A stretch of DNA of 64,000 bases. It comes from Halobacteriales archaeon QS_1_69_70. GTDB lineage: Archaea > Halobacteriota > Halobacteria > Halobacteriales > Haloarculaceae. Each line of letters begins with the position of its first letter. Within the stretch, counting starts at the first letter, position 1. Position numbers and translations under genes: made by a program. The stretch spans positions 1 to 64,000 of the forward strand of contig PXRI01000012.1 in NCBI GenBank assembly GCA_003021005.1. Direction: 5' to 3'. Below are positions 1 to 9,938 of the stretch, one piece after another. The notes under the pieces were generated by a model that worked only from the letters and a program-made list of their open reading frames with translations, searched no databases and was not told the origin of the DNA.

Positions 1-2094
1 AACAAGCCGTACGCGTTCGTCGTCATCTTCCGGTCGGAGAAGGAAAACGAGCTGAAGTACTACCTCGTCGAACCGGCGCTCAACGGGGTCGAGGAGGACT
101 TGCTCGAGTTCCTCGCCGAGAAGCTCGCCGACGCCATCAAGTACTCCCGCGAGGCCGGTCGGAAGAACGACACGGCCGCCGACCGGGCCGAGGTCATCGC
201 CGGCGAGACGAAGCGGCTCCTGGGCCGGTACAACCTCGTCGGCGACGACGTCGCCGTGGACCTCGGCCTCGAGGCCGGCAGCCGCCTCTCGACCATCACC
301 GACTCGCTGTCGTCGATATTCGCCGAGTCGGAGGCCGACGACGGCGACGTCGACAGCGGGGCCGCCGGGAGCATCTATCCCCCGGAGGAGACCGTCGGCG
401 CACCGGCCGGGGTCGCCGCCCGCCCGCGGTCGGCCGTCGTCGAGGAGGGCTACGACGACCTCACCGAGTACCAGGTCGAGAAGCTCCTGTACTACCTCCG
501 GCGGGACTTCGTCGGCTACGAGCGTATCGACGGCATCAAACACGACGTCAACGTCGAGGACATCTCCTGTGACGGCTACGACGCCCCGGTGTTCGTCTAC
601 CACACCGAGTACGAACAGACCATCACCAACCTCGTGTACGACCCGGAGAGCCTCGACGACTTCGTCGTGAAGCTCGCCCAGCGGTCCGGGAAGGGAATCT
701 CGAAGCGCCAGCCCCAGGTCGACGCGACGCTACCCGACGGCTCCCGGGCACAGCTCACCCTCGGCACCGCCGTCTCCGACCACGGGACGAACTACACGAT
801 CCGGCAGTTCAAGGACGTGCCCTTCACGCCGGTCGACCTGATCAACTGGCACACGTTCTCACTGGAGGAGATGGCCTTCCTGTGGCTCTGCATCGAGAAC
901 CACAAGTCGCTGATATTCGCCGGGGGCACCGCCTCCGGGAAGACGACGTCGCTGAACGCGATCTCGCTTTTCATCCCGTCGAAGGCGAAGATCGTCTCCA
1001 TCGAGGACACACGCGAAGTCGAGCTCCCCCAGCGCAACTGGATCGCGAGCGTCACCCGGCCCTCCTTTGCGGCCGACGACACCGGCGACGTCGACGAGTT
1101 CGACCTGCTGGAGGCCGCCCTCCGGCAGCGCCCCGAGTATATCGTGATGGGCGAGGTCCGGGGCGAGGAGGGCCGGACGCTGTTCCAGGTCATGTCCACC
1201 GGCCACACGACCTACACCACCTTTCACGCGGACTCCGTCGGCGAGGTCGTAAAGCGGTTCACCACCGACCCGATCAACGTCTCGAAGACGCTCTTTACCG
1301 CCCTGGACCTGGTGTCCATCCAGGCCCAGACCCGCGTCCGTGGCCGGAAGGTCCGCCGGAACCAGGCGCTGACCGAGATCAACAGCTACGACGCCGAGAA
1401 CGACGAGATCAACGTCCAGGACGTCTACACCTGGAAGGCCGGCGCCGACGAGTTCACCAGACAGCCCGGCCCCCAGATCTTAGAGGAGATCATGTTCGAC
1501 CGCGGGTGGTCCCGCCGCCGCCTCGAGGACGAACTGCACAAGCGGGAGGTCATCCTCGCGTACCTCATCGACCGCCGCATCTCCGCCTACGAGAAGGTGG
1601 CAGCGACGATCCAGGCGTTCATCAACGACCCCGACACCATCCTCGCGCTGGTCGCCCGGGACCGCCTCGAGGAGAGCCTCGACGACCTCCGGGAGATGGA
1701 GACCGTGTTCATGGACATCGACGACGAGACGGAGGCGCTCGTCCCGCGGCCGTCCCCGGACGAGGGGACACGGACCCGGGCGGCCGGCATCCTCGACGAG
1801 CACGCCGAGATGCTGGACAGCTACCGCCAGGTCGACACCGACGGGGTCGAGGAGGCGCTGCCGACCGACCTCGACTGGAACGTCGAGAGCGGCGGCGACG
1901 TGGGCGGGTCGCTCCCGACGTCGGTCGAGGTCGACCGGTCGCTCGACGCCGGCCTCGAGTCGCCCACCGAGGAGCCACCCGAGGAACGGCCCACCCGCAC
2001 CGAAGTGCGGGCGGAGGACATCTCCTTCGCGGGCGCCGCCGACGACGACGAGGGCGACGGCGGGGTTCGGACCACGCGATACGACGAGGAGTGA
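1..2094 (+). CDS. Type II/IV secretion (pilus) ATPase, PilB/TadA-like, 5' partial
   Basis: Cytoplasmic hexameric ATPase that would power assembly of type IV pilus-like filaments or secretion with the membrane protein encoded next to it. The reading frame is open to the first base of the window, so the N terminus lies outside. Visible motifs are a Walker A (GGTASGKTTS, near 915-945), an Asp-box region (VSIEDTREVELP), a Walker B-like RPEYIVMGEVRGEEG and a His box (STGHTTYTTFHAD), all typical of the GspE/VirB11 superfamily. The long acidic C-terminal tail after about 1700 is common in haloarchaeal members. The stop is one base from the next start, so the two genes are probably co-transcribed. 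Which pilus or secretion system it serves cannot be told from this fragment. Confidence 0.9.
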   Translation, partial: NKPYAFVVIFRSEKENELKYYLVEPALNGVEEDLLEFLAEKLADAIKYSREAGRKNDTAADRAEVIAGETKRLLGRYNLVGDDVAVDLGLEAGSRLSTITDSLSSIFAESEADDGDVDSGAAGSIYPPEETVGAPAGVAARPRSAVVEEGYDDLTEYQVEKLLYYLRRDFVGYERIDGIKHDVNVEDISCDGYDAPVFVYHTEYEQTITNLVYDPESLDDFVVKLAQRSGKGISKRQPQVDATLPDGSRAQLTLGTAVSDHGTNYTIRQFKDVPFTPVDLINWHTFSLEEMAFLWLCIENHKSLIFAGGTASGKTTSLNAISLFIPSKAKIVSIEDTREVELPQRNWIASVTRPSFAADDTGDVDEFDLLEAALRQRPEYIVMGEVRGEEGRTLFQVMSTGHTTYTTFHADSVGEVVKRFTTDPINVSKTLFTALDLVSIQAQTRVRGRKVRRNQALTEINSYDAENDEINVQDVYTWKAGADEFTRQPGPQILEEIMFDRGWSRRRLEDELHKREVILAYLIDRRISAYEKVAATIQAFINDPDTILALVARDRLEESLDDLREMETVFMDIDDETEALVPRPSPDEGTRTRAAGILDEHAEMLDSYRQVDTDGVEEALPTDLDWNVESGGDVGGSLPTSVEVDRSLDAGLESPTEEPPEERPTRTEVRAEDISFAGAADDDEGDGGVRTTRYDEE

Positions 2095-2095
2095 C

Positions 2096-4032
2096 ATGGC
2101 GACAGGCACCCCACGCGGCGGCATCTCGGGGGCACGACGCACCGACAGCGTCCTCGACACCCTCGCCGGCCTCTGTTACCCCATCTACGCCCGGTACTTC
2201 GACGAGGACGGCGACCTCGTCAAGCGGGTCAACCGGAAACTCGACGAGGCCCTCCGGGACTCGACCGTCGAGATGTACCTCTCGCGGGCCATCGTCGTCG
2301 GCGTCATCGCCGCCATCACCTTCGCCGTCGCCGGCTGGCTCGCGGCCTGGGCCGTCGCCGAGTTCGTCCTCACCGAAACGCCCATCCTGTTCGGCCTGAG
2401 TCTGTCGGAACCGTGGCTCACGATCGTCAACACTGTCAAGACGCCGGCGATCGTGGTGGTCTCCGGACTCGTCCTGGGTGGCATCGGGTTCGCGGTCGGC
2501 TTCTGGGCGCCGATCACGTTCCTCTACCTGGAGGCCGGCGAGCGCGGCCGCGAGATCGACATCCTCCTCCCGGACGCCGTCGCGTACATGTACGCGCTAT
2601 CGGTCGGCGGGATGAACCAGCTGGAGATCATGGAGGCCGTCGCCGAGAGCGAGGAGGTCTACGGCGAGGTCTCCCGGGAGTTCCAGGCTGTCCTCCAGGA
2701 GACCCGCTACTTCGACACCGACTACCGGACGGCCATCCGCCACCGCGCCCTCGAGACCCCCTCCGACCAGCTGTCGGGCTTCATGACCGACATGCTGTCG
2801 ATCCTCAACTCCGGCGGCGACATGACCCAGTTCCTCGACGGCAAGACCGACCTCATGATGCGGGACGCCAAGAAGATCCAGGAGGGCAACCTCGAGACCC
2901 TGGAACTGTTCGGCGAGATGTACCTCACGATCTCGATGCTGCCGCTGCTTCTCATCATCCTGCTCGTCACCATGGCGATGTTGGGCGAGGCCAGCGACCT
3001 GCTCCTGTATCTCACCGTCTATGCGCTCATCCCCGGTATCGGCGTCGCCTTCCTCGTGCTCGTGTCCATCGTCAAGCAGGACGAACCCGGCGGCGGCACC
3101 CTCTCGACGGACACCGAGGGCGTCGAGGGCCTCACCAGCGGTGACTCCGTGCTCGACCGCAGCGTGACGAAGGCGTTCGCCGAGCGGGACACCGCCGACG
3201 TGTTCGAGGACATCCACCGCCGAGAAACGTGGCACCGGATCGGGTACCTCCTCCGGAATCCCCACGAGCTGTTCATCGAGGAACCGCTCTACAGCCTCGC
3301 GGTGACGGTCCCGGTCGCCCTTGCCGTCGTCGTCGCCACCGTCACCGCGGGCCTCGCGCCGACGTCCTGGAGCGGCCTCACCGAGATGCCCGTCTGGGGC
3401 ACCTTCGTCTATGCCTACCTCCCGCTGTACATCGTCCTGTTGCCCCTCGGCGCGTTCGACCACCTGAACCGGCGGCGCCGGTTCGTCATCCTCGAGGACC
3501 TCTCGGAGGCACTCCGGAAGCTCTCGAGTGCGAACGACACCGGATTGAACTTACTGGAGAGCTTCCGGAACGTCGCCGAGACGTCCACCGGCAAGCTCGC
3601 CCGCGAGTTCGAACGCATCCACACCACCGTCAACTACGGCGGCGATCTCAAGCGGGCGCTCATCGCGTTCAACAACCGGTACGAGGTCCCCCGGATGGCC
3701 CGCACCGTCAACCTCATCGCCGAGGCCCAGGAGGCCTCCTCGGAGTCCTGACGCTTCTGGGGGTCATGGCGCTGTTGAAAGTCCAGTTCCTCGACGTCAT
3801 CGGCAACCTGGCCGAGGAGACCGGCCAGTCGGGGGGCGGCCGCCAGGGTGCCAGCTCCGTCACGGACATCAACGTCGACCGGCTCTCGATGCTGTTTCTC
3901 CACGCCGTGATGCTGCAGGCCATTTCCGCCGGATTCATCGCCGGCTACCTCCGCGAGGCCCGCATTCTCGCCGGCATCAAGTTCGTCGTGGTGCTCGCCA
4001 CCGTCTCGCTCGTCGTCTGGATCCCGCTCTGA
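2096..4032 (+). pseudogene. Type II secretion F-domain membrane protein (PilC/TadC-like), frameshifted
   Basis: Polytopic membrane platform protein partnering the upstream ATPase. The first frame gives 551 residues with two T2SSF-type helical cytoplasmic domains and several membrane segments, then stops at 3749-3751 just after NLIAEAQEASSE. The family C terminus (LTLLGVMALLKVQFLDVIGN through FVVVLATVSLVVWIPL) follows at once in another frame, ending at 4032. In relatives that I recall, roughly 35-40 residues lie between these two blocks, so about 110 bases appear missing at about 3748. Both sides are otherwise well preserved, suggesting a very recent deletion or a sequence/assembly gap rather than an old pseudogene. 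If genuine, the product would lack its last membrane segments. Confidence 0.85.
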
Positions 4033-4075
4033 CGCCGAACGCTTTTTACCCAGCCTCCCGTGGCCCGTATCCAGG

Positions 4076-4477
4076 ATGGCAACCGTCCTCGTCGTCGACG
4101 ACGAACCGGACATCGCCGAGTCCTACGGGCAGTGGCTGCGGGACGACCACGACGTCCGCGTGACCACGAGCGGCGAGGATGCCCTCGAGGCACTCGACGA
4201 TGCCGTCGACGTGGTTCTCCTGGACCGGCGGATGCCGGGGTTGAGCGGCGCGGAGGTTCTAGAGGAGATCGCCGACCGGGACGTCGACCCCGGCGTGGTT
4301 CTCGTCACGGCCGTCGACCCCGGCTTCGAGATCGTCGAACTCGACTTCGACAACTACCTCCCCAAGCCCGTCACCCCCGACGACATCGTCGAGGCCGTCG
4401 AGGAGCTGACCAGCACGGGCGGCTACGAGACGCCCGGCGGGGAGTCCGACTGGCCGCCCGACGAAGGTCTGCGGTGA
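4076..4477 (+). CDS. Stand-alone response regulator receiver protein
   Basis: A 133-residue CheY-like receiver. Acidic pocket D8/D9, phosphoacceptor D50 in VVLLDRRMPGLSG, the conserved Thr in VLVTAV and the lysine of YLPKPVT are all present, so it should accept phosphate from a histidine kinase. Haloarchaeal relatives often carry a C-terminal HalX helical domain; here the protein ends in a short Gly/Pro/Asp-rich tail, so it is either receiver-only or has lost that domain. No kinase gene is nearby. A T-rich box (gctttttacc, 4041-4050) lies about 30 bases before the ATG and is the likely TATA element of a near-leaderless transcript. Confidence 0.85.
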   Translation: MATVLVVDDEPDIAESYGQWLRDDHDVRVTTSGEDALEALDDAVDVVLLDRRMPGLSGAEVLEEIADRDVDPGVVLVTAVDPGFEIVELDFDNYLPKPVTPDDIVEAVEELTSTGGYETPGGESDWPPDEGLR

Positions 4478-4555
4478 CCCCGTCGGCCGGGGAGATCTCA
4501 CCCGGCGCCGTCGCGTCCCGACACACGTAAAGCACTCGACCGCGAGGGTCCGACA

Positions 4556-5996
4556 ATGAACGACGGCGGCGAGGTCGGCTCCGTCCGGGTCGTCGGGACG
4601 GCCCACGTCTCCGAGGCGAGCGTCCGGGAGGTCGAGGACGTCATCGAGGCCGACCAGCCCGACGTCGTCGCCGTCGAACTCGACGAGGGCCGGTTCCGAC
4701 AGCTCAAAGGCGAGACGCCGGAGGAGTTAGACGCCGGCGACCTCCTGCGCGGCAACACCGTCTTCCAGTTCCTCGCCTACTGGATGCTGTCGTACGTCCA
4801 GGCCCGACTGGGCGACCGGTTCGACATCGAACCGGGCGCCGACATGAAGGCCGCCGTCGACACGGCCGAGGACAACGCCATCGACGTCGCACTGGTCGAC
4901 CGCGACATCCAGGTGACCATCCAGCGGTTCTGGGCCCGCCTTTCCACCCTCGAGAAGCTCCAGCTCGTCGCCGGCCTCGCCGTCGGCCTCGGGGACCCTC
5001 GCGAGGTCGGCCTGGGCTTCGGGCTCGGGATATCCCTCATGCTCGCCGTCGTCGCGACCGCCGTCGCGGGCCCGTTCGTCGTCCCCGCCGGCGCCGTCCC
5101 CGGCATCCTCGTCGCCATCCTGGACACCCTCCTCGTCGCCGCCGGCCTCGGGGTCGTGCTCGGACTCTTGCTGTCGGTCGCGCTCGCCCGCGCCGCCCCC
5201 GACGACGACGTCGAGGAGTTCGACGTCGACCGCCTGACCGACACCGACGTGGTCGGCGCCATGATGGAGGAGTTCCGGCGGTTTTCCCCCGGCGGGACGG
5301 GGCCACAACGTCGTCGCCGTCGTCGGCGCCGGCCACCGGGACGGGATCGAAGCCCACCTCGAGCGCCCGGAGACCCTCCCGTCGATGTCGGACCTCACCG
5401 GTCGGACCTCGGGTCGCCGGGTGTCGCTGTACCGGCTGTTCGGCTATCTCTTCACGCTCGGTTTTTTCGTGTTCTTCGTCTTGCTTGCCATCGCGACCTA
5501 CACCGGCGTCGAGGGCACCTCGAGCCGGCTCCTGTTCGAGCTGTTCGCCGCCTGGTTCCTCGTCAACGGCGTCGTCGCGTTCGTGCTCGCGAAACTGGCC
5601 GGCGCCCACTGGTCGTCGGCCGGCGTCGGCGGCGGCGTCGCCTGGCTCACCAGCGTCAACCCCCTGCTGGCGCCCGGCTGGTTCGCCGGCTACGTCGAAC
5701 TCCGATACCTCGACGTCAACGTCGGCGACGTCTCCACGCTGAACGAGATCGTCTCCGAGGAGGAGGCGCCGCTCCGGGACCTCTGGAACGACCTGCGGGC
5801 GGTCCCACTGTTCAGACTCATCATGATCGTCGCGCTCACGAACGTCGGCAGCTTCATCGGCAGCGTCCTGTTCGCGACCGTCCTCCTCCCGTACCTGTTC
5901 GCCGGCTCCGGCGTCGAGGGCGCAACCGGCGTCGCCCGTCTCATGCTTGCGGGTGCCGAAAACAGCATCGACCTCATCCTGGAGGCGGTCCGGTGA
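4556..5996 (+). pseudogene. TraB/PrgY family membrane protein, frameshifted
   Basis: TraB/PrgY-family protein (related to bacterial pheromone-shutdown proteins; role in archaea unknown). The N-terminal domain shows the hallmark GTAHVSEAS and AVELDEGRFRQL motifs, followed by hydrophobic segments. After EEFRRFSPGG (near 5290) the frame is lost. The family continuation (GHNVVAVVGAGHRDGIEAHL, then hydrophobic C-terminal helices) resumes immediately in another frame and ends at 5996. From family knowledge about 20 residues belong in the gap, so roughly 60 bases seem missing. The downstream protease gene overlaps its stop codon, so the two are translationally linked. The otherwise intact sequence argues for a fresh deletion or an assembly defect. 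Confidence 0.85.
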
Positions 5997-6634
5997 GTGC
6001 CAAAAGTCTCGACGGCATCCGGTTTTACCCCAACGAGCTGCGCGACCTCGCCATCGCCTGGGTCGCACTCGGGGTCGCCTTCGCCGTCTTCATCCTCGAC
6101 CCGCCCGTCTCGCCGGCGCTTCTGACCGACCTCACCTCCCCGGCATTCGTCCGGGTCCTGTTCGTCAGCATGCTCACCGTCGGCGTCGGGTTCCTCCTCC
6201 ACGAACTCGCCCACAAGGTCGTCGCCGTCCGGTTCGGACAGGTCGCCGCCTTTCGGGCCGACTACGGGATGCTCGCACTGTGTGTCGGCGCCGCCTTCGC
6301 CAACTTCCTCTTTGCGGCCCCGGGCGCCGTCTACCACCGCGGCCGGATCACCGAACGGCAGAACGGGCTCGTCGCGATCGCGGGCCCGCTCACGAACGTC
6401 GCGCTCGCGGCCGTCTTCGCCCCCCTGTTATTCCTCGAGGGGCTCCCAGGGAGCGTCGGCGCCTTCGGCGTCTTCATCAACCTCGTCCTCGCCGCCTTCA
6501 ACATGATCCCGTTCGGGCCCCTGGACGGCCGGAAGGTCAAGGACTGGCATCTCGGCGTGTTCGGAGCGACCTTCCTCGGGACGGTCGCGCTCGCGGCTGC
6601 GGCGTTGCTCTTCGTCGGGTTCCCGACCGTCTGA
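5993..6634 (+). CDS. Site-2-type zinc metalloprotease (M50 family)
   Basis: Membrane-embedded metalloprotease of the S2P/M50 class, about 213 residues. With a GTG start at 5993 overlapping the TraB stop, the zinc-binding HELAH motif is at residues 70-74 inside a membrane helix, and the third ligand region is the C-terminal NMIPFGPLDGRKV. Four to six hydrophobic segments are evident. Haloarchaeal homologues of this compact form have no PDZ domain, and none is seen here. Substrates are unknown; anti-sigma-like or membrane-anchored regulators are usual targets of the superfamily. The 219-base gap downstream holds no convincing gene. Confidence 0.85.
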   Translation: MSAKSLDGIRFYPNELRDLAIAWVALGVAFAVFILDPPVSPALLTDLTSPAFVRVLFVSMLTVGVGFLLHELAHKVVAVRFGQVAAFRADYGMLALCVGAAFANFLFAAPGAVYHRGRITERQNGLVAIAGPLTNVALAAVFAPLLFLEGLPGSVGAFGVFINLVLAAFNMIPFGPLDGRKVKDWHLGVFGATFLGTVALAAAALLFVGFPTV

Positions 6635-6853
6635 CGTCGCGTGGGGGCGTCACTGCGCTCGCCCGGGGGCACTATTCAGAATAGGATGTCGTTTGTCAGA
6701 TAGCTCGACTCACCGGGCTCAGGGCCCTTGTCGGCGCTCGGAGAACCATATCGGGCGGGACTCCGCCGATGTATTCCTCCACGTTTACCTGAACAGTGAT
6801 GCCGCTGGAACCGACGCGTTTTTGCTCCGGTCGGCCGGCGGGTGAGACGAGAC

Positions 6854-7831
6854 ATGACCGGGGATGGCGACGACGGGCTCACGTACGCCGAGGCAGGGGT
6901 CGACATCGACGCCAGCGAGGCGGCGACGGCGGCGCTCGTCGGTGCCGTCGGCGAGGTCGAGGGGGATTACGCCGGGCTGGTCGACCTCGGGGACCGGTAC
7001 CTGGCGCTTGCGACCGACGGCGTCGGGACGAAGCTCCTGGTCGCCGAGGCGCTCGAGGAGTACTCCACGATCGGCATCGACTGCGTCGCGATGAACGCGA
7101 ACGACCTCATCGCGGCCGGGGTCACGCCAATTGCCTTCGTCGACTACCTCGCCGTCGAGACGCCGGACGACGAGACGGCCGAGGCGGTGGGCGAAGGCCT
7201 CGCAGCCGGCGCGGCACGGGCCGACGTCGCCCTCGTCGGCGGCGAGACGGCCGTGATGCCCGACGTGGTCCGGGGCCTGGACCTGGCGGGCGCTTGCGCC
7301 GGCCTCGCGACCGCCGAGGAGGTATTCGACGGGACCGCCCGGGTGGGCGACGTCCTGGTGGGACTGCCCTCATCCGGGATCCACGCCAACGGGCTGACGC
7401 TCGCCCGGGAGGCCGCGACCCGGGACCACGACTACGAGGATCCGTTCCCGTTCGACGAGGATCGGACCATCGGGGAAGTGCTGTTGGAGCCGACACGCAT
7501 CTACCGGGACGCGCTCGAGCCCCTGTCGTCCGTCGAGACGCACGCGGCCGCCCACGTCACCGGCGGTGGGTGGACGAACCTACGCCGGATGGGCGATCAC
7601 CGGTACGTGGTCGAGGAGCCCTTCGAGCCACAGCCGGTGTTCGCGTTCGTCCGGGAGGCGGGTGAGGTGAGCGCCGCTGAGATGCACCGGACCTTCAACA
7701 TGGGGACCGGCTTCGTCGCCGCCCTCCCGGAGGCCGACGCCGCGAGCGTCCTCGAGGAGCTTCAGGACGCCCGCGTCATCGGGCGCGTCGCCCAGGGCGA
7801 GGCGGTCGCGATCCGGGACCTGGAACTGTAA
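6854..7831 (+). CDS. purM: Phosphoribosylformylglycinamidine cyclo-ligase (AIR synthetase)
   Basis: Fifth step of de novo purine synthesis: ATP-dependent closure of FGAM to aminoimidazole ribotide. The 325-residue product has the family signatures YAEAGVDID at the N terminus, ATDGVGTKL, MNANDLIAAGVTPIAFVDYL, VGGETAVMP, GLPSSGIHANGLTLAR and the C-terminal HVTGGGWTNL with FNMGTGF. No gap is seen. The ATG at 6854 is preferred over an in-frame start 12 bases upstream because it begins directly at the conserved region; a T-rich box sits at 6818-6825. It is not next to other pur genes in this window. Confidence 0.95.
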   Translation: MTGDGDDGLTYAEAGVDIDASEAATAALVGAVGEVEGDYAGLVDLGDRYLALATDGVGTKLLVAEALEEYSTIGIDCVAMNANDLIAAGVTPIAFVDYLAVETPDDETAEAVGEGLAAGAARADVALVGGETAVMPDVVRGLDLAGACAGLATAEEVFDGTARVGDVLVGLPSSGIHANGLTLAREAATRDHDYEDPFPFDEDRTIGEVLLEPTRIYRDALEPLSSVETHAAAHVTGGGWTNLRRMGDHRYVVEEPFEPQPVFAFVREAGEVSAAEMHRTFNMGTGFVAALPEADAASVLEELQDARVIGRVAQGEAVAIRDLEL

Positions 7832-7979
7832 GTTGCGAGCAGGCGGGGCACGGACGAGGGTTCCACCGGCCGTGACCGGTCCTGCCCCGCGCTCCCGCCT
7901 CGGGGACCGGCCGCCGACAACTCCGGCACGGGGTCGGTGGCCTCGTCATCCTACTTGAACGTGGGGGAGGGGGAACGCT

Positions 7980-7988
7980 TTTGTATAA
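7980..7988 (+). promoter_or_regulatory. Probable TATA box of the HTH-CBS regulator
   Basis: The stretch tttgtataa is centred about 24 bases before the ATG at 8008, the spacing expected of a leaderless haloarchaeal transcript. It supports 8008 as start rather than the upstream TTG at 7981, which lies inside the box. Confidence 0.5.
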
Positions 7989-8007
7989 CTACGGGTTATT
8001 GGCCGGT

Positions 8008-8556
8008 ATGGGGATGGACCTGCCGACGCCCGCAGACCTGAAGGAGCGCCGGACCGACCTGGAGCTCACCCAGAGCGAACTGGCCGAGCGGGCCGACGTC
8101 TCCCAGCCGCTCATCGCCCGCATCGAGGGCGGGGACGTCGACCCGCGTCTGTCGACGCTCCGCCGGATCGTCGGCGCCCTCGACCGGGCGGAGAGTGCCG
8201 TGATGCACGCCGAGGACATCATGCACGAGGGCGTGGTCTCGGCCGCGCCCGACGACGGCGTCCGGGAGGCCATCGACCTGATGGTGACCGAGAGCTACTC
8301 CCAGCTTCCGGTCGTCCGCGACGGGCGTCCGCAGGGCATCATCTCGAACTCCGACATCCGGCAGCTCGACTCCGAGCACGCGGGCGACCTCCCGGTCGCG
8401 GAGGCGATGCGGGAGGCCACGACGACGGTCGAGCCCGACGCGACGCTGGACGAACTGAACGCCCACCTGAACCACCAGGACGCCGTGATGGTCGTCGACG
8501 ACGGCCGCCTCGTCGGGATCATCACCGAGGCGGACGTCGCCGCCCACGTCTCCTAG
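8008..8556 (+). CDS. HTH (XRE-type) transcriptional regulator with paired CBS domains
   Basis: About 182 residues. An N-terminal XRE helix-turn-helix (LTQSELAERADVSQPLIARIEGG) is followed by two CBS motifs: AEDIMHEGVVSAAPDDGV through LPVVRDGRPQGIISNSDI, then VAEAMREATTTVEPDATL through AVMVVDDGRLVGIITEADV. CBS pairs usually bind adenosyl nucleotides, so this looks like a DNA-binding protein gated by a nucleotide or SAM-like ligand; the ligand is inferred. The family is widespread and conserved in haloarchaea. Its stop overlaps by a few bases the stop of the convergent DUF555 gene. ATG at 8008 is favoured by the TATA box; ATG at 8014 is an alternative. Confidence 0.85.
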   Translation: MGMDLPTPADLKERRTDLELTQSELAERADVSQPLIARIEGGDVDPRLSTLRRIVGALDRAESAVMHAEDIMHEGVVSAAPDDGVREAIDLMVTESYSQLPVVRDGRPQGIISNSDIRQLDSEHAGDLPVAEAMREATTTVEPDATLDELNAHLNHQDAVMVVDDGRLVGIITEADVAAHVS

Positions 8557-8912
8557 TCCTCCACGTCCTCGCCGGTCTCGACGGTTTCGATGACCGAAAG
8601 CGGCACGTCCCGGAGGGCGCCGCCGACCTCGCTCTTGGCGATCCGGGCGGCGTGCTCAGTGCCGTCGGCGTTGTACACCTCCATCTCCAGGAGCAGGCCG
8701 ACGAGGGCGGTATCGGCCGCGATGAAGGCCGAATCGAAGGCCTCGCCGCAGGCCGGACACGGCGTCGCACCCACCTCGACCTCCACGTAGTCCATCTCGG
8801 CTTCGTTGAGTCGCTTTCCGGCCTCGCTGACGGCGACGCCGATCGCATCGTCGACCGCCTCGACGTCACGGACCAGCCACGCGGCTTCCATCGCGACGAG
8901 GTAGTTGCTCAT
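8553..8912 (-). CDS. DUF555 family protein (UPF0212)
   Basis: A 119-residue conserved archaeal protein of unknown function. A CPAC pair (GATPCPACGEAF) in the middle looks like half of a zinc site, which could be completed on dimerisation. The rest is a compact alpha/beta domain with a typical start (MSNYLVAMEAAWLVRDV). It is convergent with the HTH-CBS gene. Family assignment is confident; nothing in the sequence reveals a reaction. Confidence 0.85.
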   Translation of the reverse strand: MSNYLVAMEAAWLVRDVEAVDDAIGVAVSEAGKRLNEAEMDYVEVEVGATPCPACGEAFDSAFIAADTALVGLLLEMEVYNADGTEHAARIAKSEVGGALRDVPLSVIETVETGEDVED

Positions 8913-9145
8913 GGGTCGTCCCTACGCGGGGGGACGGATACCAGTAGTGTTTCCGGTTGCCAGCGACGGGAGCGGAGTGCTACGAGCGTCCGAGCCGGCC
9001 GTGTGTGCGTCCTGTACCCGCTCGGCATAGTGGACGGTCGCGTGGTGGTTCGCCCTTTGGGCTAACCGACGAACAGGGCCGCATTCGAGGTCCCACTGGG
9101 CCGCGAGATCGACTGCCTCGGCGGAGGCGCCGACTGACTGGAAGG

Positions 9146-9152
9146 TTTTATC
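9146..9152 (+). promoter_or_regulatory. Probable TATA box of psmB
   Basis: The element ttttatc sits about 28 bases before the psmB ATG, consistent with leaderless transcription. No other feature was recognised in the 264-base gap between DUF555 and psmB. Confidence 0.5.
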
Positions 9153-9176
9153 AGCGGCCGGCCCAACCTGCCGGCA

Positions 9177-9896
9177 ATGCGACAGCCAGACTCCTCGCTG
9201 CCCCGAACCGGCCAGGACCACACCCGGTCGCCGTACGAGCCCGAACTGGGCGACGTGCCGTCCAATGATCTCTCCCGGGAGGACCTCGAGAACGTCCACG
9301 AGACCGGGACGACGACCATCGGCATCACGACCGCCGAGGGCGTCGTCATCGCGACCGACATGCGGGCCTCGCTGGGCGGTCGGTTCGTCTCGAACAAGGA
9401 CGTCCAGAAGGTCGAGCAGATCCACCCGAGAGCCGCACTCACGCTCGTGGGCTCCGTCGGGGGCGCCCAGTCGTTCATCCGGTCGTTGGAGGCCGAGATC
9501 AACCTCTACGAGGCGCGCCGCGGCGAGGAGATCTCCATCGAGGCGCTGGCGACCCTGGCGGGCAACTTCGCCCGCGGCGGCCCCTTCTTCCGGATCAACC
9601 CGATCCTGGGCGGCGTGGACGACGCGGGCCACCACGTCTACTCGATCGACCCTACCGGCAGCGTCATGGAGGACGACTACACCGTCACCGGCTCCGGGCT
9701 CACTGTCGCCTACGGCACCTTAGAGCGGGAGTACGAGGAGGAGATGACGAACGAGGAGGCCACGCGCGTCGCCGCATCCGGCATCGAGGCCGCCGTCGAG
9801 CGCGACACCGGCTCCGGCAACGGCATCTACCTCGCGGAGATCACCGACGACGGCGTCACCATCGAGGGCCACACGGAGTTCGACGAACTCCTGTAA
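9177..9896 (+). CDS. psmB: Proteasome beta subunit
   Basis: Catalytic subunit of the archaeal 20S proteasome. A 44-residue propeptide ends in HETG and autocleavage would expose T45 of TTTIGI as the catalytic nucleophile. The mature enzyme keeps the catalytic Asp in ATDMRAS, the lysine of VSNKDVQKVEQ, and GSGNGIYLA near the end, as in active archaeal beta subunits. Length (239 residues) is normal. Some haloarchaea have one beta and two alpha subunits; no alpha gene is in the window. It appears monocistronic. Confidence 0.95.
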   Translation: MRQPDSSLPRTGQDHTRSPYEPELGDVPSNDLSREDLENVHETGTTTIGITTAEGVVIATDMRASLGGRFVSNKDVQKVEQIHPRAALTLVGSVGGAQSFIRSLEAEINLYEARRGEEISIEALATLAGNFARGGPFFRINPILGGVDDAGHHVYSIDPTGSVMEDDYTVTGSGLTVAYGTLEREYEEEMTNEEATRVAASGIEAAVERDTGSGNGIYLAEITDDGVTIEGHTEFDELL

Positions 9897-9938
9897 CGGC
9901 ACGGACGCCGGACCCGATCCGTCGCCAGCTGCTGACTG

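Noticed and set aside
6676-6853. Short minus-strand open frame before purM as a transposase tail
   Set aside because: The peptide shows no recognisable transposase motif and overlaps the purM 5' end.
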